Shown: in pieces, positions 21,617-32,933 of the stretch
Layout of the letters: every line of letters starts with the position of its first letter
How positions within the stretch are numbered: position 1 is the stretch's first letter
Assembly (NCBI RefSeq): GCF_003369915.1
Contig: NW_022881603.1
Span: 24,226,264 to 24,290,263 of the forward strand
Reading direction: 5' to 3'
Length of the DNA: 64,000 bases
Source: Drosophila miranda
Taxonomy: Eukaryota > Arthropoda > Insecta > Diptera > Drosophilidae
Translations under genes and position numbers: made by a program
Notes under the pieces: generated by a model
What the model saw: only the letters and a program-made list of their open reading frames with translations
Told to the model about the DNA's origin: nothing
Database searches by the model: none

Positions 21617-24600
21617 ATGTCACTGATACTCCTGCAGATAAACCTCCACCATTGTAAGGCAGCATGCGCTGCTCTCCTGCTCCACCTAGCCAAGGGTGGA
21701 GCCGACATAGTCCTCATTCAGGAGCCCTGGATCCTCGGAAACAGGGTCTCTGGTCTGAGGACTCCTGACTATAAGCTATACGTAGCTGACTCCGCAGGTA
21801 AAACTCGCACCTGCATCCTTGCAAAAAGAGATTTGCACTTATTTTTGCTCCCAAATTTCAGCAATGAATTCCAAACAGCAGTGAGCCTCGAAGGCCAGGG
21901 GTGCTCACTGAGAATCTGCTCCACGTACATGGGTCACGACCAACCAGACCCCCCTCCACAGGCGCTCAGGGCGCTAATCACAGACTGCGAGGCCAAGGAC
22001 ACCGGCCTAATCGCAGGGTGCGACGCCAATGCACACCACTGCCAGTGGGGAAGCACTGACACCAACGAAAGGGGTGAGTACCTTTTCAACTATTTACTGA
22101 CCACTCAGATGGTCCTTTTAAATAGGGGGAGTGATCCCACCTTCATTATTAAAAACCGCAAGGAGGTCCTGGACCTCACACTTGCCTCTCATGAGTTGCA
22201 CGGGAACATCGTATCCTGGAGGGTCCTGGAAGAGCACTCCTTCTCGGACCACAGGTACGTGGAAACCGTATTCTCTTTTTCACTACCGAGACCAGCTCAA
22301 TTTCGGAACCTTAGGCGGACAAACTGGGCTCGGTACTCAGACCACCTCTGTCGTGTTCTCCCTGAGACTCCACCTGAGGAGGAGATCTCCAGGGAAGCCA
22401 CGACTCATCTTGTTAAACTATTTACCGACGCCTGCAATGAGGCGCTCGATAAATCCTGCCCCTCTAGCAAGAGCAGAGGCCGGAAGAAACCTGAATGGTG
22501 GAATCCGAAACTGAGGGAACTCCGGAAAGCCTTCCGAAGACTCTTCAATAAAGCTAAGGCTGAAAACGCTGAGCAGAACTGGGCCGATTACAAGGCCAGT
22601 CTCTCAGTTTACAATAAAGAACTGAGGAAAGCCAAGCGCGCCTCATGGCGTAAGTTCTGTAGCGACATTGAGAATAACTCGGAAGCCTCGCGCTTGCGCA
22701 AAGTTCTCTCGAAGACTACACCCACTCTGGGCTACCTGAAGAGCGCCGACCAATCATGGACAACGTCCAGCAATGAGTCGCTAAATCTTCTCCTTAACAC
22801 CCACTTTCCCGGCTGCGATGAAAACAGACCACACTACATCGCGGCTCCCTCCGTTGCCTCAAGTGTTATCATGAACCTGCTAAGCCAGGAGAACATTTCC
22901 TGGGCAATAAAAAGCTTCAAACCATACAAATCCGCGGGACCAGATGGCATCATCCCTGCCCAACTGATTCACGCTGGACAAAAAGCCACTAATTGGCTCA
23001 AAAGGATATACGAGGGAATCTTCTCCCATGGATATATCCCGGAAACCTGGCTTCACACCAAAGTCGTCTTCATCCCCAAGGCAGGCAAGCCCTCGCACAC
23101 TGCCCCCAAAGATTTCAGACCCATAAGTCTATCGTCCTTCCTTCTGAAGACGATGGAACGGCTTTTGGGGATGCATCTCACGGTAAATATTCCACCTAGT
23201 CTATTCTCAGACTCCCAGCATGCCTATCGGAAAGGAAGATCCACCGAAACGGCCCTACACACGATCACATCGATCATAGAAGCGTCCCTCAACTGTAAGG
23301 AGTACACCCTGGTAGCCTTCCTCGACATAGAAGGCGCCTTTAATAACATCCTCCCGACCGCCATCACGGGTGCACTGACGGACCTGGGGGTTGACTCCCG
23401 GACGGTGAGCCTGATCGATCAGATGCTACAATGCAGGACGGTTGAGGCATCACTGGGGACGTCAACGTCCACCAGATTTGTCAGTAGAGGCACCCCGCAG
23501 GGCGGAGTCCTCTCGCCCCTCCTATGGAACGTGGCAGTGAACTAACTGCTGCGGGAGATAGAGGGGGGTGGCTGCCGCGTGGTGGCGTATGCGGACGATG
23601 TTGCTATAGCATTCTCGGGTAAATTCCCGCAGACGCTGTGTGAGTGCCTGACAAGCACTCTCATGAAGATGTCAAAATGGACAGACAAATGCGGTCTAGG
23701 CGTCAACCCGTCTAAAACGGAACTGGTGCTCTTCACTAGGAAGTACAAAGTTCCGGCACTGATTCCCCCAAGACTATGTGGGGAAGCGCTTATCTTCAGC
23801 AACAACGCCAAGTATCTTGGTCTAATCCTCGATAGAAAGCTCGATTGGAAATTGAGCATAGAGGATAGAGTAAAGAAGGCCACAGTAGCCCTCTATACTT
23901 GCAGGAAAGCCATCGGACTAAGATGGGGAATGACCCCTTATATAGTTCGGTGGCTTTACATCACCATCATACGACCGATCATGCTCTATGGAGCGGTAGT
24001 ATGGTGGCCAGCCTTAGACAAAAGGACATGCCTCAATAAACTCAGCAGAGTTCAACGCATGGCAGAGCTATGCATAACTGGCGGGCTACGCACTACTCCA
24101 GGGGAAGCCCTGGATACTGTGCTGGACCTCCTCCCCATAGATCTCATGGGAAAGAAAGTGACACTTTCCGCACTCAGAATGAGAGAAGCCAGACTGTGGA
24201 AAGCGTCCGCGGTTGGGCACTCGGGAATCCTGACGAGACACCCGCAATTACCAGAGAGGACAGATTATTGTGTCCCTAGTGATCACCTCTCGACGCCTTT
24301 CCAGGTATCAATCCCACTTAGGGAGGACTGGGAGATGGGCGAACCAGGACCCGCAAATGCGGTTCACTTCTACACTGATGGCTCAAAGTTAGACGGCCGC
24401 GTGGGAGGCGGAGTCTACTGCAGCGAGCTGAACATCAGTCATTGCTTCAGGCTCCCGGACCACTGCAGTGTGTTCCAAGCGGAGGTTGTAGCCATCAAGG
24501 AGGCCATTTCCATCGCACTTAGTGTGCGTGTTCTCGGACAGCCAAGCAGCTATTAAAGCTCTAGGCTCAATATCGTCGAACTCAGCGACTGTAAATGACT

Positions 24601-25184
24601 GCCGCAGGTCTCTGCACGAGATCGCAGATCAGTTAGACCTTTTCCTTATATGGGTCCCAGGCCACAGGGACATCGAGGGGAACGACGCCGCCGACGAGCT
24701 AGCAAGGCAGGGTACTACAATTCCTCTCCTTATGGAGAGGGAGCAGGTAGCGATGCCTCTGGCTACGTGCAGGCTCCTCACGCACGAATTGTTTGAGCAA
24801 AATGCCAATAGGAGATGGCAGCAAACCGTTTCCTATAAAATCTCAAGATTGATATGGCCATATCGATCGAAGAAGCGCTCAGCCGAGCTGTATAGGCTCA
24901 GCAGAGCACAGTGCTCTGCAGTTACTCGAGCCATTACGGGACACTGGCAGATTGGCACTCATGCCTCTAGACTGTCAATCCCTCTTAACGACTTCTGCAG
25001 GAGTTGTCGCGACGAGGAAGAGGAGGAATCGGTCCCCCACTTCTTCTGCCACTGCCCGGCCCTTGGAAATCGTCGTCTTCGTATTCTCGGGGCCGCTTTC
25101 CTCACAGACATTTCGGACCTGTCCGAAATCAAGCCGGGGACCTTGACCAGATTAATCCAAGCCTCCGGATGGGACTGCCCTTAA
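21617..25184 (+). pseudogene. LOA-type LINE ORF2: endonuclease-RT-RNase H (right arm)
   Basis: A 642-codon frame (21617-23545) holds the endonuclease (residues about 1-235; QINLHHCKAA, IQEPWI, AGCDANAHHCQWGS, SDHRYVE) and RT up to RGTPQGGVLSPLLWN (residues about 622-636). A TAA at 23543-23545 interrupts it; the same frame resumes with VAYADDVAI. RNase H starts at FYTDGSKLDG (about 24370). A frameshift between 24522 and 24556 precedes FSDSQAAIKAL and VPGHRDIEGND. The C-terminus carries CRSCRDEEEEESVPHFFCHC. Both lesions are shared with the left arm. It has not suffered the 23-bp deletion seen there. It would nick target DNA and copy the element RNA; it is now inactive. Confidence 0.85.
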
Positions 25185-25479
25185 TTTGCAACAGCCTGTT
25201 TCTCCACGGTTTTTTAGGCACTGGGAAGGGGCACACGCTCATGCGGCACCACAACGGACCTTCTACAGGTCCAAGTGAGCTTGGGAGGGTTTCATCACTC
25301 CCCAGGCTACCGCCTTAACCTAACCTATTTATTTATTTATCGGAGTATTTATTGGTCCGAAGCGTGGTGTTATTTATTCTTACTAGTTATTTCTTTGGGT
25401 ATTTATTTCTTTATTTATATATATTATCTTAGTTTAGGAGTTTCCCTTTTTTTTGTAATATTGGTGTTGCTCGGTGCAG

Positions 25480-26981
25480 ATGCCACAAGAAGGGGGTTGT
25501 CGACAGTATCATACGCGATCACGCGTAAACAAAACAGTGGACCAGATAGGAGAAGTGTCAGGGGCGATGTTTGATCAAGATCGGGAGGAACTTGGAGCTG
25601 TGGGTGGGTTGCCAAGAACACCGGTCCAGGCCAGGTCAGAAGAATGGCCAATGTCCGATCCTACACCCACGCTTGCTTCCGAACTGGCATCAGCAGTCAA
25701 CGTATCACTGACTCGATTAGTCGGGTGTTGCAGGAGGAGTTGCGTAAGGGGCTTATCGAGATGATGCACCAACTCAACGAGGTACTCCAGCCGGTTAGAC
25801 AGCTGCAGCAGCAGAAGGAACCGCAGCGGGAGGAGGTTCACCACGAGCAGGATTATCGAGGAGCAATCCCGAAAAGGAAGCCGTCTAGCACGACTGATGC
25901 GCCGATTCCGCCACCAAAACCATTTTTGGCTCGCTCGGGGCGAGGTGGTATTGGTCCGGAACCGTCTTCAGGAGTAGGACCGACCGCATCCAGTGAGCAG
26001 CATCAACGGGGTGGGCATCAAGCGCGAAATTGGCGAAACCCGATAGCACTCAGACACTCGGGTCAGGGTCGTGGCGAGGGTAGGAGAGCTGGTGGGATTC
26101 CTCGAGAAGATCCGCATCATAATCCCCCGGGTTATAGACCTTGGCCACGGTGGGGCCGAGTCGAAAAATGGGACGTGACGTTCGACGGATACAGCAACAA
26201 AATGACAGTCGAGGATTTTGTGTTCCGAATTGAATTCCTACAAGCCCAATGCCGCTGTCCGTGGGATGAAGTTCTAAAGGGATTTCATCACCTGGTTACA
26301 GGAAACGCGCGGGAATGGTACTGGCAGTACATCCGTGATCATGGCGGTGGTGTTTGTCAGGAACTAAGGGGCGACTTAATTTCTCGATTCCGAGGCACGG
26401 CGTCCGAGTTCGACCGCATGAGAGAACTGCGAGAAAGAATGCAGCGGTCAAACGAGAGTGTGGAAGACTTTTTCCATGTCATGAGAAAGCTCGCGTCGAG
26501 GTTGGAGATGCCACCACCTGAAAAGGAGATGGTAAAAATCGTCAAAAGGGCACTCACAGATGAGATAGCGAGTTTCGTCTACGGCTTACGGGTTTATTCC
26601 TTAGACCAACTGCGAGATGAGTGCGTGGAAATAGAGGCACATCTGAAGAGGAAGGCTCGATCTTCGTGGCGAGGAGCACCCAAAGCCACAAACTATGGTC
26701 GCGGGGCGAATGCGAACGTCAGCGAGGTCGCGCAGGATCGGTCGATTAGCGATGAAGAGGCAGAGGTCATTGAGGAAGCGCAAGTGACACAGCGTGTCTG
26801 CGGGCAGACCGATCATGGCCTTAGGGACTGTATGGCATCGGAGAGGCGAATTTTCTGCTACCGGTGTGGAAAGCCCGATGCATATTGTCCAACCTGTCCG
26901 AATTGCGCGGGAAACGTGAAGAGGGGTGCGATCCAAGCAGGCGAATCACGCTCACAGAAGGGGCCTGCGCAGAGAAAGTAG
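25480..26981 (+). pseudogene. Gypsy gag (right arm)
   Basis: The start MPQEGG is at 25480. A deletion at about 25712 shifts the frame (the copy at 39936 has about 38 bp more), after which 25720-26981 is open. It contains KWDVTFDGYSNKMTVEDFVF, NAREWYWQYIRDHG and a C-terminal Cys-rich tail, but a 24-bp deletion removed the first cysteines of the CCHC knuckle. Both deletions are shared with the left arm. Confidence 0.8.
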
Positions 26982-27676
26982 AAGAAAATAAAAATGAATT
27001 AGATAGACGTAAATTGCATGCTAGGTTAAGGAACTTATCATATGAAGATCGCTTTAAAAATTATTTAGAAACCAGAAATATAATATTTTCTGAACTACGA
27101 GTGGATGGTATGCGAGCACTGTCGGTGCGGGTGAGAAAGGCGAGATCCCGGTTTAAGCAAAGGCGAGCTATGAGGAGGCAGGTGATTGCTTCAGTAAAGC
27201 GTTGTTGCAAGAAAGACCCGAGAGTTTTCGCAGAAATCTCGATAATTGGCGAGTCCGTGCGAGGCCTGTTGGATTCAGGCGCTACACACAGCATGCTAGG
27301 GTGTAATGGTCAGGAACTGCTGGAGAAGCTGGGCGTGGAGGCTCGTCGATATTCTTCTATAGTGAAGGTAGCAAACGGGGAAGATCGCGCAATCGTTGGC
27401 CGAGTAGAATTTCCGGTGAAGTACAAGGGGGAGGTAAAAAGATTAACGTTTTTCGTATGCCCTTTCTTGGAACAGGAAATTTACTTGGGGGTAGACTTTT
27501 GGCGGGTATTCTCATTGGCTCCTGAGGTGATGGGAGAAGGTCCAGTAGGGGCATCCCACAGATTAGTGGAAGAAGTGCTGGCTGATCAAGTCGCTCACTA
27601 TGTGGAAGGCCCGGAGAAGGACATAGTGCAGGAAGAATGGGAGTTGTCAGAAGAGCAAAAGGCAGCCTTGGATTAG
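26864..27676 (+). pseudogene. Gypsy protease region (right arm)
   Basis: The frame overlaps the end of gag by about 118 bp in the -1 frame, which suggests that the parent element made gag-pro by ribosomal frameshifting. The active site GLLDSGATHSML is intact. The frame ends at the TAG at 27674-27676, and RT follows in the same frame. It belongs to a broken element. Confidence 0.75.
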
Positions 27677-30600
27677 GTGAAGGCAGAGTTTCTGACTTTC
27701 GAAGCCGTAGGCCTGGGGAGGACGTCGCGAGAGACTCACAAAATTCAGGTGGTGGAGAAGGCCGAGCCTGTGAAGGATCGACATTACCCGCTGTCGCCAG
27801 CGATGCAGGAAGTGGTGTGTGGTGAGGTGGACAAAATGTTGGCTTTGGGAGTCATCGAGTACAGTGATAGTCCGTGGAGCAACCGTACCACCGTGGTGCG
27901 AAGGCCGGGCAAAAATCGTTTCTGTCTCGATGCCCGAAAGCTCAACAAAGTAACCATCCAGGACGCTTACCCACTTCCTAGCATCGAGGGGATTTTGTCG
28001 CGTCTCGATCAGACTATATATATCTCCAGCGTCGACTTAAAATTCGCTTTTTGGCAAATCGAGCTGGACGAGCAGAGTCGACCATATACGGCGTTCACTG
28101 TGCCGGGACGGCCCCTGTACCAGTTCCGAATGATGCCCTTTGGCCTCTGCAACCCCGAACAACGCCTATGTAGACTGGTCGATAAGGTGATTCCGGTTGA
28201 AATGCGTCTATGCGTATCTCGACGACTTGCTGATTATAGCTGAGGACTTCCATAGCTGAGCGTCTACGAGAAGCAAATTTAACGATAGGGCTGAGCAAAT
28301 CTCATTTTTGAAACATTAAATACCTGGGATTTATAGTGGGAGGAGGAGCGCTGAAGATGGATCCGGATCGTGTGTCGGCCATTTTGCGCATTCCCGAGCC
28401 GCGATCTGTTCGAGAATTGCGTAGTTTCCTGGGAACTGCGGGCTGGTACCGGCGCTTTTTGAAAAACGAGGGGGAACACCGCAACTCTACAGTTATACCC
28501 GATACTAAGTCAGTATGGCTCTCCTCCGGCAGACGCTGCTAATATTAAACGACACGACAAAGAGTGCGTGCGAGAGAGACAGAAAATCAGTCTGAGCGTC
28601 ACGTTGGGCGCTGCGTAGCCACTGCAAATTGATTTGTTCCTTTTGGCTATAAAAATTATCTGATCTGGTCCAGGTGCAGCAATCTGATAGATATGGTCGT
28701 TATCTATAATTCTGCGTTTTTAGTTTTCTCAAATCTGCAATATTGTGGATGCAACAGATTTTCGTCCTTTGTGGGGGCGGAAGGGGGTGGGGCTAAATTC
28801 TGAGATATACGTTTTATAGTGAGATCTAACAGAAGTGCGGATACCAAATTTGGTTACTCTAGCCTTAATAGTCTCTGAGATTTGTGGATGCCACAGATTT
28901 TCGTCCTTTGTGGGAGCGGAAGTGAGCGGGGCGAAGTTTTGAAATATTTTTGTAGCAGTGACATATCACAGAAGTCTGGATCCAAAACATCGTTACTCTA
29001 GCTCTTATAGTCTTTGAGCACTAGGCGCTGAAGGGGACGGACAGACGGACGGACGGACGGACGGACAGACGGACAGACGGACAGACAGACATGGCTCAAT
29101 CGACTCGGCTATTGATGCTGATCAATAATATATATACTTTATGGGGTCGGAAACGATTCCTTCTGGACGTTACACACATCCACTTTTACCACAAATCTAA
29201 TATACCCCAATACTCATTTTGAGTATCGGGTATAACTATGCTGAGATGGCCGGTCCGCTCACAGACGCCCTGAAAAAGTCGGGAAATGGAAAGTTTAAAT
29301 TGACGGAGGAGGCAAAACGAGCCATGGGGGAGCTAAAAGCTGCACTCACCTCGGCACCAGTCCTGGTACACGCGGATTTCAAGCGGCACGTCTACATACA
29401 GTGCGACGCCTCACATTATGGGGTAGGAGCCGTACTCTTCCAATGGGATGACGAGCAGAACGAGAGGCCCACAGCGTTTTTCTCTGCCAAACTGAATTGC
29501 CACCAAAAATACTACTCGGTGACAGAGAAGGAGTGTCTGGCAGCCCTCATGGCGATCCTTAAGTTCCGTCCGTACGTAGAGCTTATGCCGTTTACAGTCA
29601 TAACTGACCACGCCAGTCTCAAATGGCTCATGACCATGAAGAACCTGGATGGTCGCTTAGCTCGTTGGTCCCTTCAACTGCAGGACATCGATTTCGGCAT
29701 AGAACACCGGAAAGGAGCGGACAATGTAGTGGCAGATACATTGTCGCGCAGTATTGAAGAGCTGGAAGTGGATCCGAGTAGTATCCTGGGTTTTGAAACG
29801 GTGGAGTTTGAATCTGGAGAATATCAGGAGTTAAGGAAGGAAATAACGGAGAACCAAGACCGCTTACCTGATCTCCAGATTGTTGACGGCATGATATTCA
29901 AGCGCATGCGCTTTGAACGATTGGATGATCAATTGGAGGGCACCGTCTGGAAATTGTGGGTTCGCTGACGGCCGCGTTGATAGACAAAGCACATTCGGAA
30001 GAGAAGACAGCGCACCGGCCGAACATGGCGATAGAGGTGCGGGATTATATCCGACGGTGCACCGTGTGCAAGGAGTCGAAAGCGCCTAATTATCGGATGC
30101 AGGTCGGGATGGGGCAAGAAGTGGTCACTGAGCGCCCGTTCCAAAAACTTTATATTGATTTTTTCGGCAAATATCCGCGGTCAAAGAACGGTCAGGCGTG
30201 GATATTTATTGTAGTTGACCAGTTCTCGAAGTTCACATTCCTAAAGACCATGACCAAGGCCACAGCAAAGGAAGTTGTAAGATTCCTCGTTCACGAGGTG
30301 TTTTACAAGTTTGGAGTGCCGGAGATGATTCATTCGGACAATGGGGCTCAGTTCGTCTCGAAAACTTTTAAGGAGATGACCGATGCATTCGGAGTCACTC
30401 ATATGAGGACGCCAGTGTATTCTCCGCAGAGTAACGCAGCCGAACGCGTGAATCGCACAGTACTCAGCGCGATTCGGGCGTATCTGGAAGACGATCACCG
30501 GGACTGGGATGTGCATCTGCCGGAGATAGAACTGGCTATTAGGAACTCGGTTTACGAGGCGACAGGCGTAACACCATTCTTTGCAGTCTTCGGGCAGCAA

Positions 30601-30900
30601 ATGTATTTGCATGGGTCATGCTACAAGCTGGCAAAGCGACTGCGGTCAATCGGCGAGCATGACATATCGCTGCTGGAGGGTCAGGACAAGCGACAACTCA
30701 TCCAAGAGAGGATTCGCTCTAGTGTACATCAGGCATACGAGCGTAGTAGGGTAAGGTACAACCAGCGAGCTCGGGTGTTTTACGCGAGGCCGGGACAAGA
30801 GGTATTCCGCCGAAATTTTATCCTTGACTTCGGAAAAGGCTTTAATGCCAAGTTCGCGCGCAAATTCATCCGATGCCGGGTAGTGAAGCCAGGACCTTAA
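27677..30900 (+). pseudogene. Gypsy RT-RNase H-integrase (right arm), interrupted
   Basis: RT opens directly after the TAG; a 7-bp deletion before YLDD ends the frame at 28243. After further deletions the frame resumes at 28336 and is cut by element E (28467-29235). From 29236 RNase H (HVYIQCDASHYGVGAVLFQ, TEKECLAALMAI) is open to 29968. There a short deletion shifts the frame, and a larger one (about 46 bp near 30015) removes the histidine part of the integrase HHCC motif. The DDE core remains (LYIDFFGKY, HSDNGAQF, NAAERVNR). Near 30830 and 30893 two more deletions damage the C-terminus. It is non-functional. Confidence 0.85.
28467..29235 (+). mobile_element. Mini-me/DINE-1-like element E, in Gypsy pol
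   Basis: CGAGGGGG to GGGTATAA with a (GGAC)n array at about 29036-29090. The left half of the terminal hairpin is missing. The empty site is seen in the copy at 43002-43012 (GAAAAACTATGC): the filled site reads GAAAAAC ... AACTATGC, so at most three bases (AAC) could be duplicated. At about 28888 it jumps from one GATTTTCGTCC module to the last one, compared with element A. Confidence 0.9.
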
Positions 30901-31086
30901 CGGCCGTCCCATAGGAGTGTACCACGCCAAAGACCTGAGAATTTAGTGAGGTGTGGGTGTGGCCTACGTTGGGCGCGGCAGAAGAATGCAGGGCACGCCG
31001 GCGTGTGCTCAATAGTGTTCCGGAATCCGGTGGGCATGCCCACGCGTATGTTGTCCCTCCTGGGACTGACGACATACTCGTGGTGG

Positions 31087-32600
31087 TGTTCCAGTCCCAT
31101 ATATATTATACATATATATTATATGTATTAGTAAGGGAAAAAGGGGATAAATAGGAGTGAAAATATTAGAAAACGTGGATTGGATTATGGAAATCGTGGA
31201 GCGTGGACGGAGTAACGTCGAAATTTGAAATTTTGTGCTTAAAACAGAAAGTTTGAAGTGAGTACAGAAAAAAGCGGGCGAGAAAATAGGTTGTAATGCA
31301 GAAAATTTTACTCACAGCCGGCAAGGAATATAGCCACCAGAACCGGGCCAGAAGGTTTTCTGGAGAGGAACACTGGAGTTCGAGAAAGTCGACTGCAGAG
31401 ACAGAGTCCAACGGAACCTGAGTGAGTTCGTTCCAGTTGCGCGTGTGTGAGCCAAGTAGCGCGGGACGTGTGAAGGGGGAGGGTGAAAGAGGACGATTTA
31501 GCTGCCAGGGCGATTCTAGCCACACCGCACGATCGTTGCATCGCCTTCCAGTGCGTGCCACACGTTTGGTCTCGTTCACCACGTAAAAGCCCGAAACCCT
31601 ATTTACACACACACACGCGCACTCGTATACACGGACCTATATAAATTTAGGGTTGACCGGCCACGGCCAGCGATCGCCCGCGTCGTTTGCACTTAAAGGA
31701 AAAAAAAAAACATAATCCGCACTCCAAACACCGTTCCACAGTAAAAGTTATTTTGTTCTGGGTGTTGTCCTTTATTTAGTATTTAGTATTAGCTTAAACC
31801 GTTTAACGTAAAATCTTGGCCATTGAAAAAAATATGTAAAAACACCAACACCTTTCACGAACCTAAATCTGCGATCAGCTGCTCAGTTCCAGAACATTAC
31901 CCCTTAGTGGGTGACGCGGGGGTCCCATCAGTCCACCGTATTTGGTCGAGCGATTTGTGGAAAAATATTGTTTATTGTTTATGTCCCGGGGACCCTTAAC
32001 AAGAGCTCTTGGTAGGTTAAATCTCCGTAGGGGCCCGAGTTAAATTAACTCCCGTAAAACTGGATCCACTCATCTACACATATTCCATTACGTATGGGTG
32101 AGGGTATCCCTGTTGGTTGAACAAAATTTCAGCAGTTATTTCCGTGTTTGCCTTTGTGTCGAACGTTTTGGTGTTTCTTTTTGGTTAGTGATAATTTGGA
32201 GTATTTATTTATGAGAAAGATGAAATTGTCAATTTATAATTATTAAAGCTTGTATTTATACTGAAGCATGATGCCGTAAATTTAAAATAGAGGGAGGACG
32301 CGTGGCGTAAGCCATGGATTAGGCCAGCCGTTACCGTTCCAGCAGAGGGTGGCCAAAATGAACGTTGTGTTTGGTCACAGGTAGGGCGGGCGCGCGAAGT
32401 GATAACACCCAAGCTTCACCCACTTGATAGCCGTCTGTTTATGATTTTCTTTGTTGTTGTTAGGTTGTTGTTAGTTTTGATGTCCCGAGAAGTAGTATGT
32501 CTCCTTTTTTGTCTACATTTGGCGGGCAAAGGGGAACTACCCAGCCCTGGGGTCGACAGCTAGCCGGCATTGCCCTCTGGGAAACAAGCCAAGTGTAACA
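31087..32600 (+). repeat. Gypsy 3' LTR (right element)
   Basis: Begins TGTTCCAGTCCCA and ends AAGCCAAGTGTAACA. It is about 120 bp shorter than the LTRs of the 37112-46566 copy, because the segment after CCAGTCCCA is replaced by a TA-rich stretch. The following CCAG (32601-32604) is its target-site flank. Confidence 0.85.
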
Positions 32601-32720
32601 CCAGAAGATTTTGCCGCCAACAACAATATAAATGCTACATCGATATTTTGGCATGCAATAGTAACGCATCGAAGCGTTTCAGACGATACTTTTTGTTTGT
32701 TTACAAAAATTATTAACAAA
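32601..32720 (+). promoter_or_regulatory. Former Sgf29 upstream region, inverted
   Basis: DNA between the LTR end and the Sgf29 ATG. Its original upstream neighbour is at 47714 onward: CCAG here (32601-32604) and CTGG at 47714-47717 are the two halves of one target-site duplication. It was part of the shared intergenic space between divergent Sgf29 and RpL29. I see no clear TATA box. Confidence 0.6.
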
Positions 32721-32842
32721 ATGCCACTAACTGCAGAGAGTGCAGCTCAGCAGATTCAGGTAAGCCAAGATAATGACAGAAAGTAATAAAATTAACTTGA
32801 TGCATCTCCCGTAGGATCGCCTGAAAGATATTCAACAACAGA
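32721..32842 (+). pseudogene. Sgf29: Sgf29 5' part: exon 1 and start of exon 2, inverted
   Basis: Exon 1 (32721-32759) encodes MPLTAESAAQQIQ; the 55-bp intron starts GTAAGC and ends CCCGTAG; exon 2 starts at 32815 (DRLKDIQQQ). This matches the start of Drosophila Sgf29 as I know it. At 32842 it is cut by an LTR end in minus orientation. The rest of exon 2 lies at 16205 on the opposite strand. The last four bases, CAGA, are repeated there. The orientation is opposite to the other Sgf29 exons, so no normal transcript can join them. Confidence 0.88.
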
Positions 32843-32900
32843 TGTTACACTTGGCTTGTTTCCCAGAGGCCGACCCCAGGGCTGGGTAGTTCCCCTTGGA
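32843..32900 (-). repeat. Gypsy LTR end fragment (minus), split by the I-like LINE
   Basis: TGTTACACTTGGCTTGTTTC is the reverse complement of the LTR end. About 17 bp are missing after CCCAGAGG, and at about 32900 it runs into the I-like LINE. The other piece of this LTR is at 46831-47713; about 0.7 kb between the two pieces is missing. Confidence 0.8.
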
Positions 32901-32933
32901 AATACTGAAATACTGAATACTGGAAATACTGAA

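Larger units (their letters stand above)
20637..25324 (+). mobile_element. LOA-type LINE, ORF1 to 3' end (right arm)
   Basis: The main part of the LINE, whose 5' UTR is at 17633-18138; together about 5.2 kb, probably full length. The 3' UTR (25185-25320) ends CCGCCTTAACCTAACC with no long poly(A), and joins the Gypsy leader at TATTTATTTATTT. The Gypsy leader is split at this point (17632/25325), with at most a few bases of duplication. Confidence 0.85.
25325..32600 (+). mobile_element. Gypsy element (right arm), leader to 3' LTR
   Basis: Continuation of the element that begins at 16206. It holds gag, protease and pol on the plus strand, element E inside pol, a short 3' region and an LTR. Compared with the copy at 37112-46566 it carries many short deletions. 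Only its first half (to 28466) is duplicated in the left arm. Confidence 0.9.

Noticed and set aside
32856..32933. Upstream extension of the I-like ORF1 frame to an earlier ATG
   Set aside because: These codons are reverse-complement LTR sequence and the insertion junction, so the ATG at 32934 is preferred.
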